DNA from: Bradyrhizobium sp. 186
Lineage (GTDB): Bacteria > Pseudomonadota > Alphaproteobacteria > Rhizobiales > Xanthobacteraceae
Assembly (NCBI RefSeq): GCF_023101685.1
Contig: NZ_CP082164.1
Span: 1,488,001 to 1,552,000, forward strand
Direction: 5' to 3'
DNA: 64,000 nucleotides
Position numbers and translations under genes: made by a program. The notes below the pieces were generated by a model. The model did no database searches and was not told the DNA's origin. It saw only the letters and a program-made list of their open reading frames with translations. The first letter of the stretch is position 1. Each line of letters begins with the position of its first letter. Below are positions 45,345-54,272 of this stretch, piece after piece.

Positions 45345-46154
45345 TCATCGCGCTTGAGTGGCGTTGGCTGCGCGCATCGATTGCGGCAGCAGATAAGGTA
45401 CGCCGTCGTCGGCTTGGCCGATGACGGCGTCGATCTCAAAAATCTCGCGGATCATCCTGTCGGTCACGACCTCATGGCGGCTGCCGTCGGCGGTGAGCTT
45501 GCCATGGCGCAGCACCACCAGCCGGTCGGCAAACCGGATCGCCAGATTGAGGTCGTGAACGATCGCGATTACCGCGGTACCGCCGGTCGCGCGGAGCCGC
45601 GCGGCCTCGACCAGGTCGATCTGGTGGCGCAGATCGAGGCTCGATGTCGGCTCATCCAGCAGCAACAGGCCCGGTCCATGCTCGGCCTCGCCGCAGGCGA
45701 GCTGCACCAGCACGCGGGCGAAATGGGCGCGCTGCTGCTCGCCGCCGGACAGTGTCGGCAATTGCCGTTCGCGAAAATGCTCGAGGCCGACCTCGTGCAG
45801 CGCCGCGTCCACGAGCCCACCCGCATCGCGCGGGCTGCGATCGCCCGCGCCCATCAGCACGATCTCCTCGACGGTGAAGGGGAAGGTGACGTTGACGTGC
45901 TGGGACAACATCGCGCGGCGCGCTGCGAGCTCGCGCGGCGTGAAGCTGCGGATGTCGCGCTGCTTCAGCCACACCTCGCCCTCGTTCGGGCGGAGATCGC
46001 CGGAGAGCAGCCGCAGCAGCGTCGATTTGCCGGCGCCGTTCGGACCGATGATGGCGACCATCTCGCCAGCCGTGACGGTCAGGCCGACGCCATCAAGCAG
46101 TGTCGCGCGGCCGGCGCGCTTGCTCAAGGCCCGCGCTTGGATCACGGCGCTCAT
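45345..46154 (-). CDS. hmuV: Heme ABC transporter ATP-binding protein
   Basis: The 269-residue protein is the cytoplasmic ATPase of heme import. It has Walker A GPNGAGKST, signature LSGGEQQRAHFARVL, Walker B GLLLLDEPTSSLD and H-loop VHDLNLA, in the FecE/HmuV order. The conserved MLSQHVNVTFPFTVEEIVLMG segment marks HmuV. Start at 46154 is fixed by a four-base ATGA overlap with hmuU. It is last in the hmuP-T-U-V operon. Confidence 0.94.
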   Translation of the reverse strand: MSAVIQARALSKRAGRATLLDGVGLTVTAGEMVAIIGPNGAGKSTLLRLLSGDLRPNEGEVWLKQRDIRSFTPRELAARRAMLSQHVNVTFPFTVEEIVLMGAGDRSPRDAGGLVDAALHEVGLEHFRERQLPTLSGGEQQRAHFARVLVQLACGEAEHGPGLLLLDEPTSSLDLRHQIDLVEAARLRATGGTAVIAIVHDLNLAIRFADRLVVLRHGKLTADGSRHEVVTDRMIREIFEIDAVIGQADDGVPYLLPQSMRAANATQAR

Positions 46155-47248
46155 AGCGAGGCGAGCCCACGCTGCCGCAGCAGAATTCCCAGGAACACCG
46201 GCGCGCCGACCGCTGCGGTCAAAATGCCGATCGGCATTTCCGCCGGCGCCACGATCGTACGCGCCAGCGTGTCGGCGCCGACCATCAGGATCGCGCCGAG
46301 CAGCACCGAGGCCGGCAGCAGCAGGCGATGCGCCGGCCCAATGACGAGGCGCAACAGATGTGGCACGACGATGCCGACGAAGCCGATGACGCCGCTGATC
46401 GACACCGCGACGCCGGTCATGGCAGAGACCACGACGATGGAGATCCGCTTCAGACGCTCGACATCGACGCCGCCGTGAAAGGCGTCGGCTTCGCCAAGCA
46501 CCAGCAGATCGAGGCCGCGCGCGATAAAGGCGCAGGCCGCAAGCCCGAGCGCCAGAACCGGTGCGAGCAACGCGGCCTTGCTCCAGGTCGCGCCGCTCAT
46601 CGAGCCCAGCAGCCAGAAGGTGATGTCGCGGAGCTGGCGGTCGTCGGCGATGAACACCAGCAAGCCGATGCCGGCATTGGTGATGGCGGTGATGGCGACA
46701 CCGGCGAGCAGAAATATTGCGATCGAGGTTCGCCCGGCACGGCTGCTGATGCCGTAGAGAAGCGCGGTCGTCGCCAGCGACCCCGCAAAGGCCGCGAGCG
46801 GCAGCAGCTCGGTTTGGAGGAATCGCAGAGTCTCGCCGAAGCGCGAATCGGTGAAGACGATCGCAGCCGCGGCCGCGAGCGCCCCGCCGCTGGAGACGCC
46901 GACCAGCGCGGGATCGGCGAGCGGATTGCGGAACAGTCCCTGCATGATCGCGCCGGCAGCCGCGAGCAGGCCGCCGACCATCGCGGCTGCCGCGATCCGG
47001 GGAATGCGGATCGACCACAGCACAAGTTGGTCGCGGGCTGTGACGGCATCGGCGGCATTGTCACGGACGAGGCCGAGCGCGGCAGGCAGTCGGGAGAGAG
47101 GAATGCCGGCCGCACCGACCGTGAGCGCGACAGTCGCGATGGCTGCGAGTGCGATGAGCAGCGCGGCGATCACAAGCGAGGCGGAGCGTCGTCCCGCGCC
47201 TGCTCGCCGCCGCGGGCCAGGCGCCTCCGTCTCGATCGCCACGCTCAT
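46151..47248 (-). CDS. hmuU: Heme/iron ABC transporter permease (FecCD family)
   Basis: The protein of 365 residues has about nine to ten helices and FecCD motifs: LWSIRIPRIAAAAMVGGLLAAAGAIMQG, NPLADPALVGVSSGGAL and GVIGFVGIVVPHLLRLVIG. It forms the inner-membrane heme channel. Start at 47248 gives an ATGA overlap with the hmuT stop, so translation is coupled. A start at 47257 is also in frame. Confidence 0.94.
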   Translation of the reverse strand: MSVAIETEAPGPRRRAGAGRRSASLVIAALLIALAAIATVALTVGAAGIPLSRLPAALGLVRDNAADAVTARDQLVLWSIRIPRIAAAAMVGGLLAAAGAIMQGLFRNPLADPALVGVSSGGALAAAAAIVFTDSRFGETLRFLQTELLPLAAFAGSLATTALLYGISSRAGRTSIAIFLLAGVAITAITNAGIGLLVFIADDRQLRDITFWLLGSMSGATWSKAALLAPVLALGLAACAFIARGLDLLVLGEADAFHGGVDVERLKRISIVVVSAMTGVAVSISGVIGFVGIVVPHLLRLVIGPAHRLLLPASVLLGAILMVGADTLARTIVAPAEMPIGILTAAVGAPVFLGILLRQRGLASL

Positions 47249-48198
47249 TGCCGGCAATTCGCCGTCGGAACGGTCGACGCGAACCCGCCAGCCTGTGCTG
47301 CGAGCGTCGGATAGAGCTTGACCGAAAGATCACGCGCCGCCGCCGCCGTCCGCGGCCCGAAGCCGAGCAGGTAGAGCCCGTCCATCGTGATGAAACTCTT
47401 GTTGGCCGCGACCGGCGTCAGGGCAAAGCCGGGATGGGTATAGATTGCCTCGGCCTGGAGCGAATCCTTGCCGCGCTCGATCGACAGCACGACGTCGGGC
47501 TTGGCCGCCACGATCGCCTCGTCGCCGATGATCTTGTAGCCGTCGTAATCGTCGACGGCGTTGGCGGCGCCCGCAAGCTGGATGATCTCCTCGGCCGCGG
47601 TCTTGTGGCCGGCGACCATGGCCCGGCCGTTCTGGAGCGACATCACGAACATCACCCGGACCGGCTTCGTCACCTTGGTGCGCAATGTGCGGAGCTGACC
47701 GAGATCGGCGCCGACCGCCGTGGCCAAGCACTCGGCGCGTGCATCGACGCCCATGGCGTGGCCGACCAGCCTGATCTTTTCGACCAGGCCTTCCTCGGAG
47801 AAGGTCTCAGGCACCAGCACCAGCGGCACCTTCGCCGTCTCCAGGAGGTCCATGGTTTCGCGTGGACCAGTGCCCTGGATGGCGAGGATCAGCGTGGGGT
47901 TGAGACCCAGCACGCCCTCGGCTGAAATCTGCCGCATGTAGCCGACATTGGGTTTGTCGTGCAGCGCCGCCGCCGGATAGAGGCTCGTGGTGTCGACGCC
48001 GACCAGCCGGCTTTCGAGGCCCAGCGCATAGAGGATCTCGGTGATGGCGCCGCCGATCGAGACCGTGCGTGCGAAGTCGGTGACGGCGACGTCGCGGTTG
48101 CGTGCGTCATGCACGGTGATACCGGCGGCGTGCGCGGCGGAGGTGAGCGCGATCGCGCCGGTGAGCAGGAGAGGTGCGAGGGTGCGACAAAATGTCAT
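47245..48198 (-). CDS. hmuT: Periplasmic heme-binding protein
   Basis: The 317-residue protein has a signal peptide (TLAPLLLTGAIALTSAAHA) followed by the HmuT fold: VTDFARTVSIGGAITEILYALGLESRLVGVDTTSLYP and VGYMRQISAEGVLGLNPTL. It carries heme from the outer-membrane receptor to HmuUV. The start lies six bases after the hmuP stop, and no strong ribosome site is visible, so coupling to hmuP is likely. Confidence 0.93.
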   Translation of the reverse strand: MTFCRTLAPLLLTGAIALTSAAHAAGITVHDARNRDVAVTDFARTVSIGGAITEILYALGLESRLVGVDTTSLYPAAALHDKPNVGYMRQISAEGVLGLNPTLILAIQGTGPRETMDLLETAKVPLVLVPETFSEEGLVEKIRLVGHAMGVDARAECLATAVGADLGQLRTLRTKVTKPVRVMFVMSLQNGRAMVAGHKTAAEEIIQLAGAANAVDDYDGYKIIGDEAIVAAKPDVVLSIERGKDSLQAEAIYTHPGFALTPVAANKSFITMDGLYLLGFGPRTAAAARDLSVKLYPTLAAQAGGFASTVPTANCRQ

Positions 48199-48204
48199 TG
48201 CAGG

Positions 48205-48411
48205 TTACTTCGTCAGGATCAGCTTGTTCTGCGAGGTCAGACGCAGGCGATAGGTGTCTTCGCCATGCGCGATGATGATCTCGCGCTCGACGGCGAACAG
48301 CTCGCGGCTGTCGATCCTGCTCCCGCGCATGGTCAACGTTCTCGTTGTTGCGGAAGGGCTTTCTGCCGGCCCCGCCGCGCCGCCGAATTTGTCTCCGGAC
48401 GCTGCTGACAT
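48205..48411 (-). CDS. hmuP: Heme uptake regulator/hemin uptake protein HemP
   Basis: The 68-residue protein ends in the HemP core: RIDSRELFAVEREIIIAHGEDTYRLRLTSQNKLILTK in two parts, RIDSRELF and the YRLRLTSQNKLIL beta segment. In Bradyrhizobium japonicum HmuP is a co-activator that works with Irr to induce hmuR and the heme operon. The start at 48411 is chosen as the first ATG of reasonable length. No good ribosome site is seen, so the N-terminus is uncertain. First gene of the hmuPTUV operon. Confidence 0.88.
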   Translation of the reverse strand: MSAASGDKFGGAAGPAESPSATTRTLTMRGSRIDSRELFAVEREIIIAHGEDTYRLRLTSQNKLILTK

Positions 48412-48663
48412 TGTTGGTGTGATGCGCTTTCGAAATTTCAGATGCCGCCTGCTTGTATAAGCCGCGCGATGCGCATTCCAACGGCAGCAACTTACAATCG
48501 ATATAATCTGCAACCTGACGTCATTGACCGTCAGAGTGTGGCCACGTAACCAATCATGACAGCGGGCAACTTGTCCCGTGTCGTAAGAAAATTAGCCAGC
48601 CAGTCGTTCGCCGTGTGAACGCACGCCAGCCAACCAACAAAGTGAAGTGCAGGCTGGGGTGAT
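48412..48663. promoter_or_regulatory. Divergent promoter region of hmuP and hmuR
   Basis: This 252-bp gap separates the divergent hmuPTUV and hmuR units and must hold both promoters. It is AT-richer than the genes. CTTTCGAAATTTCAG (about 48426-48440) is a partial palindrome and AACTTACAATCGATATAATCT is AT-rich, but neither is a clear iron control element (ICE). The control by Irr/HmuP is inferred from Bradyrhizobium, not read from a motif. Confidence 0.55.
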
Positions 48664-51012
48664 ATGGCTGACGGGGCTAGGTATTCGCGCGCCCTGATTT
48701 TGGGCGCGTCTGTGGTTTCAATCGCGGCATTGGCGACGGAGAGCGGTCTTGCGCAGACGGCTCAGCCGCAAGCCGAACGTGCGTCGTCGGATCGGTCGAA
48801 GCAGGCCAAACGCAAGCAGGCCAAGCCGCAACTCGCGCAGCAGGCAACACCTGAGGTGATGAACGCTCGTGCCCAGGCCGGTGGCACCGCGCCCGTGCAG
48901 ACGCTCGACACCATCACGGTCGCTGCGACCAAAACCCCGGAGCGCGCGATCGATGCGCTCGCGCCCGTCAGCTCCGTGACGCTCGACAAGATCCAGGGTC
49001 TGCAGCCGAACCGGCTGTCAGACATCTTCTACGCCGTTCCCGGCGTGTCGTTCCAGGAGCGCGGCGACGATCCCGCGACCGTCATCAACATCCGCGGCTT
49101 GCAGGATTTCGGCCGCGTCGCCGTGGTCGTCGACGGTGCGCGGCAGAACTATCAGCGCACCGGCCACAACGCCAACGGCTCCTTCTTCCTCGATCCCGAG
49201 CTGATCGGCGGCGTCGACGTCGTGCGCGGCCCGACCGCCAACATCTATGGCTCCGGCGCGATCGGCGGCCTCGTCTCGTTCCGCACCAAGGACATCAACG
49301 ATGTGCTGCGTCCGGGCGAGCGCTGGGGTGTCGATCTCTCCGGCTCCTATGGTTCGAACAACAGTCGCGGCCTCGGCTCGGTGTTCGGCGGCGTACGCGC
49401 TACGCCCGACGTCGATATTTTCGGCGGCGCGGTTTACCGCACGCAAGGCAACTACAAGGACGGCAACGGCACCGAGATCGGCAACACCGGCAATCAGGTC
49501 AAAAGCGGGCTGATGAAGCTCACGGTGCGCCCCGCAATCGGTCATGAGGTCAAGTTCGGCGCCGTCTTCCAGGACTATCAATACACTATCGGCCAGTTCA
49601 ACACCGGCCCGGTGGCCACGGCAGCGCAGCGTGCGCTCTATCAGGGCTCGTCGGTCTATGCATCCGACGCCAAGAATTACACCGGCACCGTCACCTGGAA
49701 CTACGCGCTGCCGAGCGATAATCTGTTCGACTGGCACATGTCGCTCTACGGCAATCGCACCGACAACGACCAGACCAAGACCTATCACTATTCAACCGCG
49801 GGCGCGGCCTATTGCGGCCCCGGCGGCATTGGCAACAACATTTCGGGCTGCGTCGGCGACAAGCGCGGCTATGTGCTGGATACGTTCGGCATCGACGCCA
49901 ATAACACCACGCGCTTCAATGTCGGTGGCTGGCGCAACGCGCTGACCTACGGTGTTGATGCGTTCCAGGACGACGTGAAGACCAGCGACAGCCGCGGCAA
50001 TTCCAACGTTACGACGCCGAGCGGAATTCGCACGGTGTCCGGCGGCTTCCTCCAGTTGAAGCAGAACTACGGCACCTGGTTCGAGGCCGTCAGCGCGATC
50101 CGTTATGACCGCTATAATTTGCAGGCCGGAAATACGAACACCGGCGGCGATCGCTTCTCGCCAAAGATCACTTTGGGTGTAACGCCGGTCGCCGGCTTCC
50201 AGCCCTATGTCAGCTATGCCGAAGGCTATCGCGCCCCGTCGATCACCGAGACCGTGATCTCCGGTGCGCATGCGACCGGCGGCGGACCGGCGTTCTTCCC
50301 CTGTCCTGATGGAACCAGCGGCCTGTTTTGCTTCCTGCCCAACCCGAATCTTCGTCCAGAAGTCGGCAAGAACAAGGAAGTCGGCTTCAACCTGAAATAT
50401 GACGGCATCTTTGCCGCGTCCGACTCGTTCCGCGGCAAGATCAACCTCTTCCGCAACGACGTAAGCGACTACATCGACCTCGTCCCTTCGACGCCGGTCG
50501 CGACGCCGTTCGGTTTACTCAGCCAGTACTACCAGTACCAGAACATCGCCAATGCGCGGATCGAGGGCTTTGAGGCGGAGACCATGTACGATGCCGGTCT
50601 CTGGTTCGTCGGTGTCGCCGGTCACTACATCCAGGGCAAGAACGTCGCGACCAATATCGGGCTTGCAACCATCACCCCGCGCAAGGTCGTCACGACCGGC
50701 GGTGTCCGCCTGATCGATCGCACTCTGATCCTGACGGCGCAGTGGGCCTCGTTCGGTCCCAACAATGACGTGCCCGCCGGCTATCTGCCTGCGACCGGAT
50801 ACGAGCTGGTCAATCTGTACCTGACCTGGAACGCGACCAAGGACATCGTGTTCTCGGCATCGATCGACAATCTCTTGAACCAGTACTACCGGCCTTATGC
50901 CATTCCCGGCAGCTCTACCGACGGCACCACGCAGAACGACGTGCTGTGGTCGAGCCCGGGACCCGGCAGGGTCTACAAGGCCGGCTTGAAGATTCACTTT
51001 GGAGGGGCGTAG
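48664..51012 (+). CDS. hmuR: TonB-dependent heme/hemoglobin receptor
   Basis: The 782-residue outer-membrane protein has a signal peptide (ALILGASVVSIAALATESGLA) and a TonB box-like stretch (TLDTITVAATK, near 80). A plug domain follows (VSSVTLDKIQGLQPNRLSDIFYAVPGV ... NIRGLQDFGRVAVVVDGARQNYQ and GPTANIYGSGAIGGLVSFRT). The beta barrel ends in a C-terminal aromatic-type strand (VYKAGLKIHFGGA). The plug motif type is the hemoglobin/transferrin/lactoferrin receptor family. It imports heme across the outer membrane using TonB-ExbB-ExbD encoded just downstream. Confidence 0.94.
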   Translation: MADGARYSRALILGASVVSIAALATESGLAQTAQPQAERASSDRSKQAKRKQAKPQLAQQATPEVMNARAQAGGTAPVQTLDTITVAATKTPERAIDALAPVSSVTLDKIQGLQPNRLSDIFYAVPGVSFQERGDDPATVINIRGLQDFGRVAVVVDGARQNYQRTGHNANGSFFLDPELIGGVDVVRGPTANIYGSGAIGGLVSFRTKDINDVLRPGERWGVDLSGSYGSNNSRGLGSVFGGVRATPDVDIFGGAVYRTQGNYKDGNGTEIGNTGNQVKSGLMKLTVRPAIGHEVKFGAVFQDYQYTIGQFNTGPVATAAQRALYQGSSVYASDAKNYTGTVTWNYALPSDNLFDWHMSLYGNRTDNDQTKTYHYSTAGAAYCGPGGIGNNISGCVGDKRGYVLDTFGIDANNTTRFNVGGWRNALTYGVDAFQDDVKTSDSRGNSNVTTPSGIRTVSGGFLQLKQNYGTWFEAVSAIRYDRYNLQAGNTNTGGDRFSPKITLGVTPVAGFQPYVSYAEGYRAPSITETVISGAHATGGGPAFFPCPDGTSGLFCFLPNPNLRPEVGKNKEVGFNLKYDGIFAASDSFRGKINLFRNDVSDYIDLVPSTPVATPFGLLSQYYQYQNIANARIEGFEAETMYDAGLWFVGVAGHYIQGKNVATNIGLATITPRKVVTTGGVRLIDRTLILTAQWASFGPNNDVPAGYLPATGYELVNLYLTWNATKDIVFSASIDNLLNQYYRPYAIPGSSTDGTTQNDVLWSSPGPGRVYKAGLKIHFGGA

Positions 51013-51110
51013 CCGCAGGCATCGCAACACCATCAATCTCCGCCGGGCCGCGTTGATGCTCCAGCGCGGCTTCGGCGCGTTTTTCGTCTTGATGAGAAGG
51101 AGAGATTTTC

Positions 51111-51443
51111 ATGTTTATCGCCATGAACCGGTTTGAAGTGAAGAAGGGCGCGGAGATCGCGTTCGAGACCGTCTGGGCTACGCGCGAATCCTATCTCGGC
51201 AGCATGTCGGGCTTCGTCGAGTTTCACCTGTTGAAAGGCCCGGAGGCCGAGGACCACACGCTCTATTCCTCGCACACCAGCTGGGTCGACAAGGCGGCGT
51301 TCGAAGCCTGGACGCGCTCGGAGGAATTCCGCCGCGCCCATGCCCGCGCCGACAACAGGACCGGCGACAGCCTTTATCTCGGCCATCCCAAGTTCGAGGG
51401 CTTTGAGGTGATCCAGAGCGAGCGCAAGGCCGCGGCCGCTTAA
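51111..51443 (+). CDS. hmuQ: Heme-degrading monooxygenase of HmuQ/HmuD (IsdG-like) type
   Basis: The 110-residue protein has the antibiotic-biosynthesis-monooxygenase fold: MFIAMNRFEVKKGAEIAFETVW at the start, SMSGFVEFHLLKGPE and YSSHTSWVDKAAFEAWTRSEEFRRAHA. In Bradyrhizobium HmuQ and HmuD are such heme-cleaving enzymes. The His of RRAHA is the likely heme ligand. It lies 98 bp after hmuR and before hutX, so it would open the porphyrin ring of imported heme and release iron. HmuQ versus HmuD cannot be decided from sequence alone. Confidence 0.85.
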   Translation: MFIAMNRFEVKKGAEIAFETVWATRESYLGSMSGFVEFHLLKGPEAEDHTLYSSHTSWVDKAAFEAWTRSEEFRRAHARADNRTGDSLYLGHPKFEGFEVIQSERKAAAA

Positions 51444-51473
51444 CGCCGCGCTGGAGCACGAAAGGAGCCGAAC

Positions 51474-51989
51474 ATGCTGAGCACCGACCTCGCCGATCTC
51501 AGGGCGCACATGGCCGACAATCCCGACGCGGTGATCGAGGACGTTGCGCGCGAGCGCAAGGTCTCGCCGCGCGCGGTGATCGAGGCGCTGCCGTCGTCCA
51601 TGGTGCGCTTTGGCGCCGGCGAGCATTTCGCCGCCGCCATGCAGGATATCGCAGAGTGGGGCGAAGTGACGCTGATCGTGCACACCGATGATGCGATCTT
51701 CGAGTTCACGGGGGCCATTCCCGCGGGCGAGATCGGCCGCGGCTATTTCAACCTAATGCAGCCGAAGGGATTGCACGGCCATCTTCGCCATGAGCGCTGC
51801 GCGGCCACAGCCTTCGTCGAGCGTCCCTTCATGGGCAAGAATTCGGCCTTCGTCGCATTCGTCAATGCCGACGGCGGCATCATGTTCAAGGTCTTCGTCG
51901 GCCGCGACGAGACCCGGGCGTTGCGCGCCGACCAGCTTGCGCGGTTCCGGCAGCTTGCCGACCGCATCGCGGCGCAGCCCGCGGCGTAG
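51474..51989 (+). CDS. hutX: Cytosolic heme carrier HutX
   Basis: This 171-residue protein matches HutX/HuvX: LPSSMVRFGAGEHFAAAMQDIAEWGEVTLIVHTDDAIFEFTGAIPAGEIGRGYFNL in several blocks, then GLHGHLRHERCAATAFVERPFMG and SAFVAFVNADGGIMFKVFVGRD. It binds heme in the cytoplasm and hands it to a heme-degrading enzyme, here probably the adjacent 51111-51443 product. It begins about 30 bp after hmuQ with AAAGGAG before the ATG. Confidence 0.92.
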   Translation: MLSTDLADLRAHMADNPDAVIEDVARERKVSPRAVIEALPSSMVRFGAGEHFAAAMQDIAEWGEVTLIVHTDDAIFEFTGAIPAGEIGRGYFNLMQPKGLHGHLRHERCAATAFVERPFMGKNSAFVAFVNADGGIMFKVFVGRDETRALRADQLARFRQLADRIAAQPAA

Positions 51990-52016
51990 CTTCCTTCTGT
52001 CTGTCGGGAGATCAGG

Positions 52017-52796
<780 letters not shown>

Positions 52797-52799
52797 GCC

Positions 52800-53249
52800 A
52801 TGGCCGCGAAGCTCGGCGCCCGCTCGTCATCGCCGCTCAGGTCGCGCGGCGACCCTGGCGACCTCGACGTGACCCATGAGATCAACGTCACGCCGTTCAT
52901 CGACGTCATGCTGGTGTTGCTGATCATCTTCATGGTGGCCGCGCCGCTCGCCACCGTCGATATCGGCGTCGAGCTGCCGGCAACCGCCGCCGAGCCGGCG
53001 TCGCGGCCGGACAAGCCGGTCTTCGTCACCGTAAAGCCGGACCTCTCGATCGCCGTGGGCGAGGATGTCGTCGCCCGCGACGCGCTCCGGGCGTCGCTCG
53101 ACGCTGCCACCAAGGGCCGCAAGGACGAGCGCATCTATCTGCGCGCCGACAAGGCTGTCTCCTACGGCGATCTGATGGAGGTGATGAACACCTTGCGCAA
53201 TGCCGGTTATCTCAAGGTCGCGCTCGTCGGCCTCGACGGACGCAGTTGA
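52800..53249 (+). CDS. exbD: TonB-system transport protein ExbD
   Basis: A 149-residue protein with one membrane helix containing the key Asp (INVTPFIDVMLVLLIIFMVAAPL, Asp near 35) and a C-terminal periplasmic domain (DERIYLRADKAVSYGDLMEVMNTLRNAGYLKVALV). This Asp is the proton-carrying residue of ExbD. It is translationally coupled to tonB, whose ATG overlaps the exbD TGA by one base. Confidence 0.94.
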   Translation: MAAKLGARSSSPLRSRGDPGDLDVTHEINVTPFIDVMLVLLIIFMVAAPLATVDIGVELPATAAEPASRPDKPVFVTVKPDLSIAVGEDVVARDALRASLDAATKGRKDERIYLRADKAVSYGDLMEVMNTLRNAGYLKVALVGLDGRS

Positions 53250-54079
53250 TGGCCGCGAACGCTTTTGCCCTGCACGAGCCGCTCGGCGAGCGCGAGGGCC
53301 CACGCTGGGGCGCATCGGCGACGGTGATCGTCGCACTGCATGTCGCTGCCGCGCTGCTTGCCATGAGTTGGCTCAAGTCAAAGCCCGAGTTGGGCGTCAG
53401 CCTGCCGGCGATCATGGTCGATATGGCGCCGGCGACGTCGGCGCCGCAGCCGACGCTGGACGACGTCGCGCCGGGACCGCCGATGCAGGAGGCCGACGCC
53501 TCGCCGCCGGAGCCCATGCAGCAGCAGGCCGTCGAGGAGACCATCGCACCGACGCCGCCGCAGCAGAAGCCGGAGGTCGTGGCGCCGCCGGAGCAGAAGC
53601 TGGAGCCGACACCGGCCAAGCCCGAGCCGGCGAAGATCGTGCCGATCGAAAGGCCCATGCCTGCGAAGCCGAAGGTGATTCGACGCGAGGCCAAGAAGCC
53701 GTCGGAGGCGACGCCAGCGCCGCGCACCAGCGCGCCGCCGCGCGCCGAGCGCGAGGCACGGATGGCATCGGCAGTGAGCGCAGGCGCGGTGGCTTCAGTG
53801 ATCGCATCCTACAATCAACGCGTCCGCGCGCATCTGATGCGCTTCCACCAATATCCGTCCGGTGGCGGCGGTCAGCGCGGTGTTGCCAGGCTCAGCTTTA
53901 CGCTGAGCCGGAGCGGGCAGGTCACATCGAGCCGTCTCGGCGGATCGTCGGGCGTTGCCGCCTTCGATGCCCAGGCGATGTCGATGATCCGCCAGGCGCA
54001 GCCCTTTCCGCCGATCCCGGCTGAGATCAAGAACGGATCGATGGGCTTTGCGATCCCGGTGGAGTTTACGGTGAGATAG
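53249..54079 (+). CDS. tonB: TonB-family energy transducer
   Basis: The 276-residue protein has an N-terminal membrane helix (TVIVALHVAAALLAMSWL), a long Pro/Glu/Lys-rich periplasmic spacer (about 55-165) and a C-terminal TonB domain (VRAHLMRFHQYPSGGGGQRGVARLSFTL ... QAMSMIRQAQPFPPIP). It links ExbBD to the HmuR plug. The ATG at 53249 overlaps the exbD stop. An in-frame TTG at 53246 is possible. It closes the hmuR-hmuQ-hutX-exbBD-tonB unit. Confidence 0.93.
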   Translation: MAANAFALHEPLGEREGPRWGASATVIVALHVAAALLAMSWLKSKPELGVSLPAIMVDMAPATSAPQPTLDDVAPGPPMQEADASPPEPMQQQAVEETIAPTPPQQKPEVVAPPEQKLEPTPAKPEPAKIVPIERPMPAKPKVIRREAKKPSEATPAPRTSAPPRAEREARMASAVSAGAVASVIASYNQRVRAHLMRFHQYPSGGGGQRGVARLSFTLSRSGQVTSSRLGGSSGVAAFDAQAMSMIRQAQPFPPIPAEIKNGSMGFAIPVEFTVR

Positions 54080-54096
54080 AGCGGACCTCCACATCC

Positions 54097-54242
54097 TCCG
54101 CCGTCGTCCCGGACAAGCGTAAGCGCAGATCCGGGACCCATAACCACAGGATCGAGTTTTGGCGAAGATTCGTCACCACCATCTCGTGCCACGACTCCGT
54201 CCTGTGGTTATGGGTCCCGGCCTTCGCCGGGACGACGGCGGA
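54097..54242. repeat. Large palindromic intergenic element
   Basis: Two nested pairs of arms are perfect inverted repeats. TCCGCCGTCGTCCCGG (54097-54112) pairs with CCGGGACGACGGCGGA (54227-54242). The 21-base arm at 54131-54151 (begins CCGGGACCCATAACCACAG) pairs with 54200-54220. The element lies between tonB and the convergent esterase gene. It is probably a mobile-type palindromic repeat that may also act as a terminator. Confidence 0.9.
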
Positions 54243-54272
54243 TTTTGTGGCTCGTGAGGAGAGACCGATGCC

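Noticed and set aside
48412..48663. A definite Irr iron control element in the hmuP-hmuR gap
   Set aside because: Only weak, partial palindromes are seen, not a clear match to the known element.
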